Positions 32,511 to 45,542 of a stretch of 64,000 bases of DNA are shown here, in pieces; positions within the stretch are counted from its first letter, which is position 1, and every line of letters starts with the position of its first letter. The translations under genes and the position numbers were made by a program. This DNA is from Nannochloropsis oceanica (taxonomy: Eukaryota > Sar > Eustigmatophyceae > Eustigmatales > Monodopsidaceae), in the NCBI GenBank assembly GCA_004519485.1, contig CP038119.1:372001-436000 (forward strand). Reading direction: 5' to 3'. Below the pieces are notes generated by a model, which was not told the origin of the DNA, did no database searches, and saw only the letters and a list, made by a program, of their open reading frames with translations.

Positions 32511-35500
32511 CCGCACGTCGTTCGGCATTGGTAGTATTATCCTCATCTATAATCGCTTGGACTAGTCCGACGGCCTTGTCAACTGCCTCCGCATTCCCCC
32601 TCACCACTACCACCAACCTCTCCCGATTCACATCGATCTTCGCCCCACTCTCCTCCGCGATTCCCCGGATCGTCGCCCCCTTGCCCCCGACAATCAATCG
32701 AATCTGCTCCCCCAGCACACTGATTTCCTTCTGGACGTTCTGCACCTGCCATTCACTCACAAAGGCTTGTACAAGCTCCTGCGCCTTGGCCAATGCCTCC
32801 TCCCCTCCTTGAAGCCGCACATACACCATTCCCGCCGGCGCTGTAGGCAAGGTTGCCGAGGGCCCTGAAGAGGAGGGAAAAGAGTGGCTAAGGTACATTC
32901 GTCCTCCTCGTCCTTCACGGTGGTCGCGGTGGTCACGCCCTCCCTCCCTCCCACCCTCGTTGTTGAGAATGTCTAAGGTAGCCTTGCTTTCCTCGCGGAT
33001 CTTGGCGATGTTCGCACCTTTTTTGCCAATCAGGAAGGGGAGGACATCTTGAGGGACAGTGATAACGACTTGGGCGTGTTTTTTTTTAATATTCTCAATT
33101 TCTTGCAGCAGCCATGCCTTGGCAGCCTGGACGGACGCTATATCCCTTGCCCCCTCATCGACAGGCTCCGCGCCAAAAGCTCCCTCCTTTTTGTCTTCCC
33201 CCTCTTCTTCCTCATCTTCATCATCATCTTCCTCCCCTCCCACCTCGCCCTGCAGCTCCTCTTCAAACAACGTCTCGTCCACCGCCGCCATTGCCTCCGC
33301 ACGCGCTTCATCCTCTTCCCCTTCTTCCCCCCTTCCCGCTCCATCCCCTCCCAAGGCAGCCGCCACAAGCTCATCTGCCTTCTTCCTCCCTTTTGTCTTC
33401 CCCGCATCCTCCTTCCCCTCTTTCTTCCCTTTGTCCTTTCTCTTTATTTTCTTCTTCTCCACTATGCCCGTGCCAGGGGCCAAACGCACCACACACCCCT
33501 CCCGGTCAATTTCCACCGCAGCCCCTGTCCTCTCCTGTAGCTCCTTCACCTTCTCTCCCCCCTTCCCCATCAGGTGCGGCAGCATCCATCCCTCAAACGG
33601 CACCCGTGCATACGACTCCTCCCATGTTTTCAACCACTCCTTCACCGCTGCAGGCACTGCACGCACCGCTTCCATCCTCCCCCGGAACCTCACCAGGGAC
33701 CCCTCCCTGTCTACCCACACCTCGTCCACGCCTGTCACACTCTTCATCTTCTCCACCGCCACCGGGGAAGCCAAGGCGGCCAATGCCGGGACAGGCACCG
33801 GACAGTGCCCAAATTCCCCCCCCAGCAAAATCTCCAGCATCGAGCACACATGACTTTGCGCGCGGCCCACTGCAGGCGTCACGCCCTGGAGCACCACCTG
33901 ATGCTTCTCCTGGTCCAGCTCGCAGGCCACGGCGTAGTTTTCGCGGACTTTCCTCCAGTTTCCTTCACCGCTGGCGGCAAGGATCGCACATTGCGGGGCC
34001 GTCAGTGCAACGACCACTTTCGCGCGCTGCGTCAACAGCTCCACCAACCGCTGTTTGGCTGCTGCTACTTCCGCCACAAGCCCCCGCATTCTATAACCTT
34101 CAGGAACCGAGTCCACCTGCACGTCATACTGCGCCTTAAACGGCCCGAGCTCCCCCCGGCGATCCTCCACCCCCTCCTTGGCACTCTCCGAGGCCTTGAC
34201 GACCACCAATGACCGCAATCCCCCCAGCAGAGACCGTAGCGCCACTGCCGCCTTAGCCACCTGCTCTCGGCTCGTCCCTCGCACCCGAATTTGATTCCTC
34301 ATCCGCAACACGATCAAGGCCACGCCATGCTCTTCCCTAAACTTATTAATTCCCGCCCCCGCTCTCCCCACCAACCCAGGGTACGCGTCCGGGTGCAACG
34401 GCACGTGCACTGTCGTTCCCTCCGCCTCTCCCTCCTCAAGCGCTTGCCTCAGCATCGCCTCCGCCCGCGCACACGCTGCCCTGGGCCCTCGAATCTTCAA
34501 TAGATTCTCCTCTTTGATCGTAAACAGCTGCACACCCGTCGCATCCTGCACCTGTTTTTTCAAGCTCCCTCCCTCCGTCCCTCCCTCGCTCACCAAGGTT
34601 AAGAAATCTTCCGGGGGCAAGTCCATTTCAATCCCATAATTATCCTCCGCAAAATCTCGCAGCCATTCCCTCACTTTCTTCATCTCTCCCTCCGCCCCCC
34701 TCAAGCCAATAAGACCTCGCTCTGCGTCGATGTCCAGCTGTACCTCCACTCCAGGAGCAGCGCATTTGTTCCGTAACTCCATTCCCTTCCCCCCCTTCAG
34801 CGCCATCGCGGCCTCCCTTGGTACCTCCACCTCGACCGCCTGGTTCTTGCTCACCACGTCCAAAACCGCGGCCTTGGTCGCCTCCCTTCCTTCCTCCTCC
34901 GGGTGATAAATCCGCAAGATCCCACTCTTATCTTCCGCCTCTATGAGTGCTTGGGTCTGGGCACGCAATGCACTGATCACCGCGCCTTTCTTGCCAATAA
35001 TGAACCTAATCATGGACGGGTCCACCTGCATACTCAACACCTTCCCGTCCAGCTCCCCCACCCTCCTCCTCGTCTCCTCTACCGCCTCCGACAACGCCGC
35101 AATTGGCGCCCGTACAGCAAGCCATCCACTGTCCTCCTCCTTCTTCAAGTCAAGATACAAATTGCATCCCACCGCCTTCCTCATCTCCTTCAAAAGCCTC
35201 CCGGAATCATCCATCAGAATATGACCCAGGAACTTCCCCACCTCCACCCTCTCCTCCTTGTCCTCCAAGCTACACGCCAGCCGCTCCAATGCACTCGCCA
35301 CCTCCTCCACCTCCCCCGCCAGCCCCACCACCACAAAGTTCCCTTCTTCCCGATGGACCTCGATCCCAACTCCAGGAAACTCCTCCTCCAACTGCCGCAA
35401 ATGCATCCCGCCCTTCCCTACCACCGGGCCGATCAACTTCACGTCCACGGGCACTTCGCGCCGGATCGTCTGGGTCTCCAGCAGGGCAAGGGCGGCTTTA

Positions 35501-36525
35501 AGGGAGGCAAGACGGGAGGGAATGCCTTGTGCTTTCACCAGGTTCTTCTCCCGGACGATCTCGAGGCGGACCTTGTGCTCCTTCATCAACGCCTGCGTCC
35601 TGACCGCCCGTCCCGTCAGCAAAGTCGCACACAGGGACGGTGAAACTTTGATTTCTTCACTCACTGCCGCTGTCACCTCCTCGATCTGCATCCGTGCAGC
35701 AGCAACAGCAGCAGCGCTTCCGCTGATTCTCCCGCTCCCTCCCCGTCCATGGTCGAAGTCAATGCTCACGGCACACGCCTCCTCGATCCGCTTAAGGTTC
35801 ATCCCACCCTTCCCAACCAGTCGCGCCATGAACCCCTCCGGTACCTCTAAGCTCTCTTCAATCAATTCCTCCGCCGTCACCCCCACCCTCTGCGCCAATT
35901 GCATCTTTCTCAAGGCCTTGGACAACTCAGTCATGGCCCCCTCCTTCGCCTTCCTCTCATCATACAGGTGATTCTTGTGTGCCTTCAGGCTCTTCAAACC
36001 CTCCTCGACAAGGTTATACTCCTTTACCCGCAACTTCTCTTTTTTGTACAAGCCAATCTGACGGAGCAATTTCTTCTCATCCATCAAAGACATGCTCTGC
36101 GTCGTCCTCTTGTACTCCAAATCCCTCATGGCCTTCTCCAATTCGGCATCTGTCTCCCGCGGTCGTTGCCCCTGCACCTGATAGGCGTCTTGCAGCCGCT
36201 CTTCAAGCTTGGCAAGTTCCTTTTGGATGCTGGCCTTGTCGGCAGCCAGGGCGTTAAGGCGCTCCTGCGTGGGAGGGGAAGGAGGCAGAGAGGGAGGGAC
36301 GGAATGAGGGATGGTGAGTGGCTGGCAACGGAAAAGATGCACGCGCTGGTAAATACATGCTTGACAGTAGCAATCAAGGAAGTGCTCAATTGCAGAGGGA
36401 GAGGTGGATGAGTCCTTGTATGCCCACAAGGGCATTCCCCGGGAGCACCCTCCGTGAACCACCTGCCCTCCACTACACGACGAGCGACGTACCTGCATAG
36501 AGCTGAGAATGTCAAGGTCCGCCAT
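31705..36525 (-). CDS. BFR1-vigilin fusion: coiled coil plus multi-KH RNA-binding protein
   Basis: Vigilin/Scp160 binds mRNA on ER-associated polysomes. Exon 1 is 36525..36493 (MADLDILSSMQ), exon 2 is 36264..31705; phase 0, 1530 aa. Residues ~12-165 are a charged coiled coil resembling yeast BFR1 (MRDLEYKRTTQSMSLMDEKK, LYKKEKLRVKEYNLVEEGLK). About 13 KH repeats follow to ~1370. Clear GxxG loops are LVGKGGMNLKRIEE, PVVGKGGMHLRQLEE, IIGKKGAVISALR, LVGRAGAGINKFRE, LMGKGGEKVKELQE, LIGKKGANIAKIRE and IVGGKGATIRGIAE. The others are degenerate (TGRA, DDSG, GGKG shifted), as is usual in vigilins. A Lys/Glu-rich insert separates the last KH repeats, and GGGA-repeat inserts interrupt two of them. The tail has polyQ and Ala/Lys-rich regions. 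Confidence 0.9.
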
Positions 36526-39380
36526 GACGCTGCTCCTCAGTCTATTGGCTAATTAATCTTCCTCCTCTATTTGGGCTCTTCAGTGACCGTCCCGTCGGGC
36601 ACAATCACGCAAACACTGAGGGAGGTGGAGAAGTTCCGCAGGGCACGACGATCGAAGACGACAATTCGAATTGAATCGCGCTGTTCACACAAGGCGGGGC
36701 CGTTGCTTGAAACCTGTAGTTCTCTACCAAGAAAGAAGGAAATGGAGCGTGTTCGTCTCATGATACAATTTATATGGAGGGCGCGAGGCAGCTCAGTGAG
36801 GGTCAGCAGGTTCTGACATACATGAGGAAGATGGGTGCAGCAGGTGCATGATGCTGGCATGATGCATGATGATGAGTGATGAGAGCTGGGGTGCTTGGGC
36901 GGAGGAAGAGCTGAGAGCAGGGCCACGTGTGAAAGGTCATTCCGCAAAAACTACGCCGCTCTCTAAGTCACCCATGACAATGCCTCGTTGGTGGCGTGAG
37001 GCTGGTGCGTTCGTAAGGCCAGATGCAGGCTTTTGTCGGATCCCTGACCCTGGGGCGGAGGGCTCGGATCGCAGTCGTGGTGAGGTGTGTGGTGTGGCAA
37101 GTGATCGTGTGCATCGTCATGCCCTTTTAAATGAAGAAGCAGCAAATGGAAGGAATTTATTTTTCCAGCAAGAAGACGTGCAGAGGTTGTGTGTGGACAA
37201 AGCACTTAAAAGTATTTATTTACGCATCAGAAAGAACGCCGCCGGCCAGCATCCTTGGTCAGCAACCCCCATCTCCATTCGCACCGCACATACCGAATAG
37301 ACCCAAGCTGCCATTATGTGCTTTTGATCTCTATATTTGTGACTTGACTAGATCAGCAAATGCTTTGCAGTCTCTCGAGAGCTGCTTTGTCAAAAGGCTT
37401 AGTGGGCGGCATCAAAGGTGAGTTCGTGTTGCAGTCCCCCCATCGCCCGTCGCCCTGCCTTATATTCTCCATGCTTACCATAATACGGCGAAGGAAATGC
37501 CAAGAGTGTATTATTGTAGCACGCTTGCTATATATTCCCGCCCGCTGCAGGGCTCTCCTCCACACACTTTACTTTGTCATCTAAAGGCCGCCTTTTCTTC
37601 CTACCCCACAGACACAAGGCTACGGCAAACACCCGCAGCTGGCACGCTGGCGAGCCTTTGCTCGGCCTTTAATGCCCGTAAGCATAAACCTCACCATTTT
37701 TTTATGGAAGGACGGAACGTGGGGACAAGCGAAATAATATTTAGAATAAGAAAAACGAAGAACGAAGGGAGGGGGAGGAAAGCCCGCCCGGGCCTGGGAG
37801 TTACATTTAAGAGAGTTGGAGGTTGGAGGGAAACAAATGTGTAGTGGATGGAAGAGTTTGGATATAGGACAAGTATGAATCATAAAATGAATGGAATAGA
37901 CAAATTAAAATGTGGAAAGAGAAGAAAATAATGCATAAATATTCACGGGGTATCATCTCGGACGCTTGCTTTTTCGGGCGAGCCCTGTCACTCGCCAGTG
38001 CTAACACCTCGTCTTGGAACTCGGGCCCAAACTTCACGCTATCCTTGTGGTACTGGCTATAGTCAAGTACGGTTTTTATGTGCTTTGTATATTTGAGCTT
38101 TCCTGGTTAAATGCATGTCTACAAGAATTGAAATGAGGCTGGCCATGCGAAGTCAAGCAAAAGATCTCGGTCATCGGCCTATCGCTGCTTCCTCGTAGTC
38201 GTTTTTTGGCGTGAGGGATCATAGCTTTGTACTCCCTCCCTTCCCCCCTTATTGTGTATCCCAAACAGTGACGCATCAGAACACCATTCATATGCATAAA
38301 CACACGACGTGGCATGAATGTGCTGCTGCGTGAGGCTGGAAGCAAGGGCAAGATGGAGGTGATATTGCTATTTGGGGGGGTAACGATTGTGGCACCTCAA
38401 TCTATGTCTCTATTTCTATCTCGCTCACACTCATATATCACAGGGAAGGGGGAGCACAGTAGTAATTGTGTGTAAAAATCAAAAACAGGCCGCGAGGAAT
38501 GTAGGATTTTGCCGTCTTTTTTGTATCTCATGGACACCTTCCCCCTTCCTCCACCCATGAGCCTGCCTTCTACTCCTTCCCTCCCCCTCCTAACGGCACC
38601 GCACTCGCCCCAGAAAATACATCACCATGTTCCCCGGGCATGAAGATAAGGCGAGAACGGCATGGCAGGAGGGAATAGCATGGGCATCGAACTCTTGGTG
38701 TCCTCTTTCATTTCTGCCCTGAATGATACGAGTGGTGGAACCTATAGTTGCCATGCAACTGCAGAACAAGATTTCGTGTTTGTTGCTTGTTGCGCGCTTT
38801 TGCTTTTGGAAGGCATGTGGCAAGAGGAAGGGGGAGGGCGCCTCATTATTTTATGTCCGAGGCGCAGGTGTGGGGCCATCCTTACCCTCCTCCCCCGGCT
38901 GACCTTCCCTCCCACAGTATTCTGGATGCCAGTTGCCATTGTGTAGTATCTAGATTTAGCGCTGGCAGGAATAGGGAGGGGTATTGGTGGTTACGCCTTC
39001 CTCTTTCCTCGTCCTTAGATTCCCTTGCTTCGCGCTCTTTGACTCTGAGAAGCCCGCTCAGCCAACCAAGTAGACATACACATGTGGTCTTATCTCCCTC
39101 CTCCACCCCTCCCTTCCTCTTTTTCTTCACATTTCTCACAAGCTCGCAGCTCAAAGTAAGCTACTCTGCGACGGCAAGGGCAGCGGCAGCACCAGCAGCA
39201 CCAGCAGCACCAGCACCAGCAGCAGCAACAGTGACGGTGATAAGCATTCTCTCCATTCGGCAAAGGCTCCAAACCTGAACAACGCGGATAATAAGCATCA
39301 GCAGCACAAGCAACAAGAACATCCCTGAAGACAGCACCACCACCACAAAAATCAGCAGCAGCGGCGGCAGCAGCATCAGG
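36526..39380. other. 2.85-kb region between vigilin and the MORN gene, no confident gene
   Basis: It should contain both divergent promoters but is much longer than other spacers here. Several short blocks look weakly coding on the minus strand: 38032-37945 (QYHKDSVKFGPEFQDEVLAL and onward), 36690-36569 (RDSIRIVVFDRRALRNFSTS, stop at 36567) and ~38722-38630 (MKEDTKSSMPMLFPPAMPF). On the plus strand, MLCSLSRAALSKGLVGGIK (37360-37416, donor GTGAGT) joins in frame to an exon at 37612. I could not assemble any complete gene. The 144-codon open frame at 36866 has no domain. Confidence 0.35.
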
Positions 39381-40213
39381 ATGGCAACGACAATGAAAGG
39401 TGTCGTGGTCAGTTGCGCAGCACCCGACGACGACCCGCTCGAGCACGGATTGGGGGTGTGTGTGCAATCTGCTGATGGCCTTGCCGCTAACACGGCCGGG
39501 GGAGAAGGAGTAAACGAGGAGTACAATCTTCATAGCAGCAGCAGGTTAGCATTCTTTTTGGGGGAGATGGGTGAGGGGCAGATGCATGGCTTGGGGAGGG
39601 TGGAGATGGAGGAGGAGACGTACGTGGGGTTTTGGGAACGGGGGCTGTATCATGGCCAGGGGTTGCTATTGGACCACGAGATGGGGAGTAGGAGTGAAGG
39701 CAGGTTTGCCGGGGGATTGCTAGTGGAGGGGTCCTCGACGTCAATGACGGTGGATAGGGAGGGGAAGAGGGATGCGGAGGGGGGATTGCTGGGGAGAGGG
39801 GTCAAGGTGCTGCGTGGTGCGCAGCCGCCGCAGCAGCAGCAGCAGCAGCAGGAGTTGGAACAAGGGCAACAACAGCAGTGGAAGAAGGTGTTGAAAGGTA
39901 CCTTTCAAGGGGATTTGTTGCACGGGCGAGGAAGCATGTGGCTATGTCATGCAAGGAAAGCGACAAAATCTTTTCCACCCTGTGCTGTCGCTGCTCCTGC
40001 TGCTCCTCCTGCTCCTCCTGCTGCCGCTGCGCCTGCTGCTGCTCTGGCTGCAACTTCTTTTTCAGCAGACAACAGTGTAGAGACATTGGTAAGATCTAGA
40101 TCTTCAGGGGTGCCTCATCACTCTTTATACTTTTCCTCTGCCTCTTCTTCCTCTTCCTCCTCGTCTTCGTTTCAAAATGCAGAGCACCACCAAGAAGGAA
40201 CGGGAGATGACAC

Positions 40214-40244
<31 letters not shown>

Positions 40245-41606
40245 GTTTATTTGGACCTCCGTCTTGAGGCCGTTTTCGAAGAAGGTGCACCTTGTTTTGG
40301 CCGTGCCTTCTTCTCTGACGGCCGTGTCTACATCGGCAGGCTCGACCGCAGAGAACGACGGAGAGGGTTAGGTTTCACCGTGACTAAGGCAGGAAAAGCT
40401 GTCATTGCGTCTAGGGAGGGGGATAAGCAAGTAGGGTACGGCCTCGTCCTCGACTTCGCCTCGCATACCTACCGTCGCACGCCGGCTGGCTCGACGCAAA
40501 TAGGGGAAGAGGTAAAGATGAATGCAGCTGCGCTAGCTAGTGCTTCTGCTGCTTCTACTGCTGCACGCTTGCCATCTTTTTGGAATCAAGAAGGGGTTTT
40601 AGGGCTGTTGAAGGGAGCGATGGTAGACCCGGTGGCGGCCTGGGGCACGCTTGAGGCCTTTTCTAAGGCGCTGCGGGAAGAACAAGCCCGTTTACTAAAT
40701 GAGACTCCGCCACGAATAACCGTTGGTCCGTACGTCCGCAAGCTGACAGTGAAGGAAACAGCTGCATCATCCCTTCTGGCGACACTATACCAGGGGGAGA
40801 AGGATAAGGAGGGGAGGAGGGAGGGGCAAGGTGTGGGATTACTGTTGCCGAGTGGGGATATTTTCAAGGGCACGTGGGTAAAGGACGCACCAGAGGGGAG
40901 GGGGACTTGGGTAAGTCTGGTGAATAAGGATGTGTTTAAAGGGGAGCTAGAGAGGGGCGGAGTGGTGTGGAAGGCGGGACGATGGTGCTCGTTGAGTGGT
41001 TGGCGTGTGGAGGCGACGAAGTGGCTGTATCCGCGCGTGCCGCATGGCTTTGTGACCGTTCGCGCGCCTTTCCCTTCTATGGGGGGAGAGTATCAGTGGC
41101 AGCAGGTACAGCAGCAGCGGGCGGTTGTAGAGGCTTTTTATCGCATACGTGGTACGGGTGACGCAGTGACAGTCAAGCGGGATGACATGGACGTGCGCAT
41201 CACGATTGGGCCGGAAGGGGGCCGGCGCATTTTTCGCGGGCGTGTGTATCCGTCTCCTGTAGGCTCTGCAGCTTCGATGTTGTTGGAGATTCCGAGACCG
41301 AGGAATGGGTTGGAGTACCGAGAGAAAGAGCATGGGTCGATGTATGAGCTGGTCTATGACGAGGATGGGGTGATGATTGGGAATCGGATCGCAGTCTTGC
41401 GACACGCAGATGGGAGCACGGAGTTTGGGGGGGAGTTCATGGAGATCATGAGTAATGCACCCATGGACTACCACAAAAACCACGTGAAGCAGCAATCGGT
41501 CCGTGCAGAGAAGGAGTGGCCAGGTAAGTTGCTCGGGTCCTTTGAAACGCATTACACGGGCGCGGTTGGGGGAGACGAGTCTATGCCTGGTGGTGGAGCT
41601 CATCCC

Positions 41607-41644
<38 letters not shown>

Positions 41645-44600
41645 CACTCACGCTGCAGGACTCCTGACCACAGATATGACTGTGATTGCGACGATAACAG
41701 CGTCGGGCAGGTATCATTATCATCCTTCTCCTTCTTCGCCTGAGGTCGCGCCTGTCCTTGCTTCCGCGACGTCCGCGCCAGTTTCCGTACCAGAGTCTTT
41801 GAAGGAGGAAAAGTCATATGAGCAGCAGGAGCAGCAAAGAGGACAGAACGAGGAACAGGAACTCAAGGAGAACAAGGGGCAGGCCCTGACTACGTTGCGT
41901 GGCGCGGGACCAGCACAAAAGACGCGCCTGGCGAGCTTCCTCCCTGGTCTTGTCCGAGCCACGGCCAAGGCCAATAAGCGCATTACCGCTGCGCAGCAAA
42001 AGGCTACATCACGGGCCTTTGTCAAGGAGCAGCGGCTCCAGCAGCAGCAACAGCAGCTGTTGTCGAAGCAAGTCGGTAATGCCGAGGAGCGAAGACGGCG
42101 CAAGTCGTTGACGTCTGCTTCGCAAAAGGTTGGGACGCAATCATTCAAGGCATTGCAAGAGTCGGACGACGATGACGAGGAGGAAAAAATGATCAAGAAG
42201 AATGAGGAGGAGGAAGATGACAGGGAGGGTCAGGGCGGAGATCTGATGAACCATTCTCAGGTGTGTTCTCGTTTGGACAATATTCCTCCTCTCGTCATTC
42301 CCGAGATGAGGTCCGATGACATTCGCTCTCACAGTAATGAAGACTCTCTTCGTGCTTCATCCACTACCTTGTCCTCGCTCTCACCTTTGGTCACTTCGTC
42401 TTCAGGCCGGTGCTGCTGGGCGTCTCTGAGCGCTCCCGAAGGCGAGTTCCAGGTAGTGGCGAGCAAGAGCAAGAGCAAGGGCAAGGGCGCCAGCAAGAAT
42501 GGTAACCAGCAGCATCAGCAGCAAGCCCGCACGCCCTGGACACCTGTCACCGGGGCCCTCTCCATTAAGGCCCCCCCTTCGCATAAGAAGAACGCCTTGA
42601 GCAGTGGAGGAAACCCCCCTCCAGGCATGCCGGCGATGAAAGTGCTCTGCATTGTTGAGGCCGGCTGGCAAGCGGCGCATGTCCGCATTTTCTTCCGCAC
42701 CAACATTCCCGAAGTCAAGGTGATGGGATATCGCGTAATTGTGCATCGAACCGAGCGAGCACTGCCCGGTTCTAAGGACTACAAGACCGTGGAATCGGTG
42801 CGCTCGGAATTTCCGATATTGGGGCTCCAGAACCATGTAAAATACAACTTTGCGCCATCGGCTCGTGTACTGTATCGGCAACATACCTGGCGTGTCCAGG
42901 GCGACGTGGTGCGGACCTCACCCCCGGGGCCGGTGAAACACAAACCTACCAATACGCAGCAGCCTTTTTTGCGGCGTTTGAACGAGAAGGGGAAGTTGAT
43001 GCCAAACGACGATAATGGATATTGGCAATGGGCGCGTTATATTTCGGGGCATGAGCTCTCGCCAGACCTGGCGCCAATGAAGGCGTTTGCACTCAAAGCT
43101 CACGTGATGCAAGGGGATGAGATGCTGAGATTAGAGTTGGATTTAGCGAAGGAATTGCATGGTCACATCAAAGCCTTGCTGGTTTGGGTTCACCCGGCGG
43201 CGGAGCCGGGCTTGGTCTCGTCAGGGAAGCATGTATGCGAGCCTTTCGTGGAGGGGGAGCCCTTTTGCGCAGTTGTCTCGGGTTTGTCGAATGAGAAAAA
43301 GTATCACGTGGCATTTCGCGTGATGTTTTCTGATGGTTCTTATCCGCCGGGGGACGGTATCATCATCTTGCCTGGACGCCCGATAGCAGAAGCGGGAGGG
43401 GGAGTAGGCAAGCAGATCGCGGCACGGCCTAGGTCCTCTTCAAGCGCCTCGTCCTCGCCGTCGTCCATTCCCCTGGGAGATGTGCAGCAAAAACAGCAAC
43501 GACACGAAGAGTGGCCAACCCTTACCGCCGTTAGCAGTGCCGCGCCTGGAGAGGGCACGGAAACAGTTTCAGCCGCGTCAGCAGCCGCTGCTGCAGTATT
43601 TGCAGCAGAAGAAGCAGATGCAACAGCAACGACAGCAGCGAGAGGAGGAGCTAAGATTTTACTGAAACCGTCATCAATCTCACCATTTTCGTCTCTGGAG
43701 CTGCCGTATCGCGCGGCAGTGACCATGCCCAAGCTCATGTCCCAACCGCCTGGGCTGGCGAGTAGCAAGGAGAAACAGAAGGAGGGCGGAGTGGTGCTGA
43801 CGCCTCTTCCGCACTGGCCTATGGCAAGCCCTCTGCTTGAAGTGAACGAATTGCAGGAAGAAAGGGAGGAAGGGAGGGAGGATGATAAGCGTCTCCCCCT
43901 TGCCTCGTGCAATCGAGAGGCAACGTGGCTCAGGCGGGAATTGTGCACGCTGTCTCTTGCTCCCACTTCTCAGCCCAGGCAAGCTCGGGATGGAGGAGGA
44001 AGAGAGGAAGGGAGGGAGAACGTAAAGGGGGACAATGGAGATGCGGGGCTATCAGTTGATGTAGACGATATATTTAGGATGGTTGACATGGAGGCCTTGA
44101 CTTTCATTCACGATGATGACGAGGGTGAGCAAGAAGGTGGGAACGACAATGCTGAAGGTTTTGGCGTCGGAGATCTGTTGAAGAGGCTGAAGGAGAAGAA
44201 CCCCGAGGTTGCGCAAAAGGAGCAGACTGCAGAGGAGAAAGAGCATGTCTTCCTCTTCAAGCGACAGGCAGGCTCTGATCCTGAGTTTAGGGGCACTTTG
44301 ACGGGAGCGGTAGTTGGACGACAGCCTGGGCAGCAGCAGTTTTTGGGCTTGCCTCCTATGGCGAGCACGCCCTTCAGTGCAGGGAATTTGGTCAGTTCTG
44401 CCTTTCACCCGGAGCTTCTACTCGGAGGACGAGGAGGAGAATCAAAAGAGCAAGAAAAAGCAGGAGATAAAGATCAACGAGGAGGAGGAGGGAAGGGCCT
44501 TGCGTACGAGCCGTTCTGGTCCTTGCCATCCGCCCTTTTGTTGCCGCAGAAGGAGGGTGTACCGCTGATGGGCATGGGCAGAAACCGCACAATGGGCTCG

Positions 44601-45542
44601 TTCACTTCCTCCGCTTCTTCCTCCGCCGGTTCCTCGCCCGAACAACTCAAGACCCTGGGTGCAGCAGGTGCGGTTGTCGGAGGAACCGCGAGCACAAGGA
44701 CACACCTTCCCACCAGACATATCGACGATTTGGGCCACACCCCGCTATCGCAGCTCACCTCTCTTTTGCAGCAAAAGCTACCAGACCGGCTTCCGCCGTC
44801 GCAGCAGCAGCAGTCTCAACAACAAGAGCAGCAGCAGCAGCAGGAAGCCGCCTGCCCTGGCAAGACCAAGACAGACCTGACGGCCTCAGCACCTACATTC
44901 TGTCTGGCGACACAACGACCTTCCTCCTCCTCCTCGTCTTTCTCCGCTTCCCCCGCGCGGACACACGCTTGCCCAACGCTCGGTCCCGTCCCAATCCATT
45001 CACAAGCAGCGCGCCACCTCCCTCCGCACTACACACCCGCCCAAGTTATGATGTATGCCCAGCAAAACCGTTACGGTTCCCCCCCCCCTCCTCCCTCCCT
45101 TGCCGCCCAGTCCTCGGCAGGCCACGGAGGCGGCAATATCTCCTATCATGGACCATCTGGCATAATCAGTCGCCATCCTTCCCCCCCTGCGCTTGCTAAC
45201 GGGAACTCTATCATTCGCATTGCAGCCTACCCCCCTCCTCCACCGCACGCGCAAACCCAACCCCCTCCTGCTTCAGTGCACTACCACCACCCAGCCCACA
45301 CTAGTGCTGCACCTGCTGCTGGCGCCGGACTTTATCATTGCGCGGCCACCTCACACTCTAACCACCACCATGCTCAAGCACAGGCGCCAGTGAACGCCCC
45401 TCACGGTGGATATGGACACAGTCACGGACAACATGGGCCAGGAACGGTGCCATCACGCTTTCAGAGCCCTCTGCATCCACAGCTTCATTCCCACCATCAT
45501 CACCACCACCCTCACTATCCGCCGCATCATGGATATCATTGA
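39381..45542 (+). CDS. Large MORN-repeat protein with FN3-like domains and a polyQ/His-rich tail
   Basis: Single exon, 2053 aa; function unknown. MORN-type motifs (often membrane- or scaffold-binding) occur at ~55-105 (GEGQMHGLGRVEMEEETYVG, ERGLYHGQGLLL), ~170 (GTFQGDLLHGRGSMWL) and ~470-530 (REGQGVGLLLPSGDIFKGTW, APEGRGTWV). Two beta-rich segments at ~1085-1180 (VLCIVEAGWQAAHVRIFFRT, MGYRVIVHR) and ~1235-1335 (HIKALLVWVHPA, LSNEKKYHVAFRVMFSDGSY) look like fibronectin-III-type domains, though this is weaker. Between and after them are polyQ runs (CAG), acidic stretches and a Pro/His/Gln-rich C-terminus ending in HSHHHHHHPHYPPHHGYH. The long uninterrupted frame and conserved-looking blocks support one protein. 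Confidence 0.75.

Noticed and set aside
36866-37300. 144-codon plus-strand open frame
   Set aside because: No recognisable domain; starts in an ATGATG simple repeat; the antisense is open as well.
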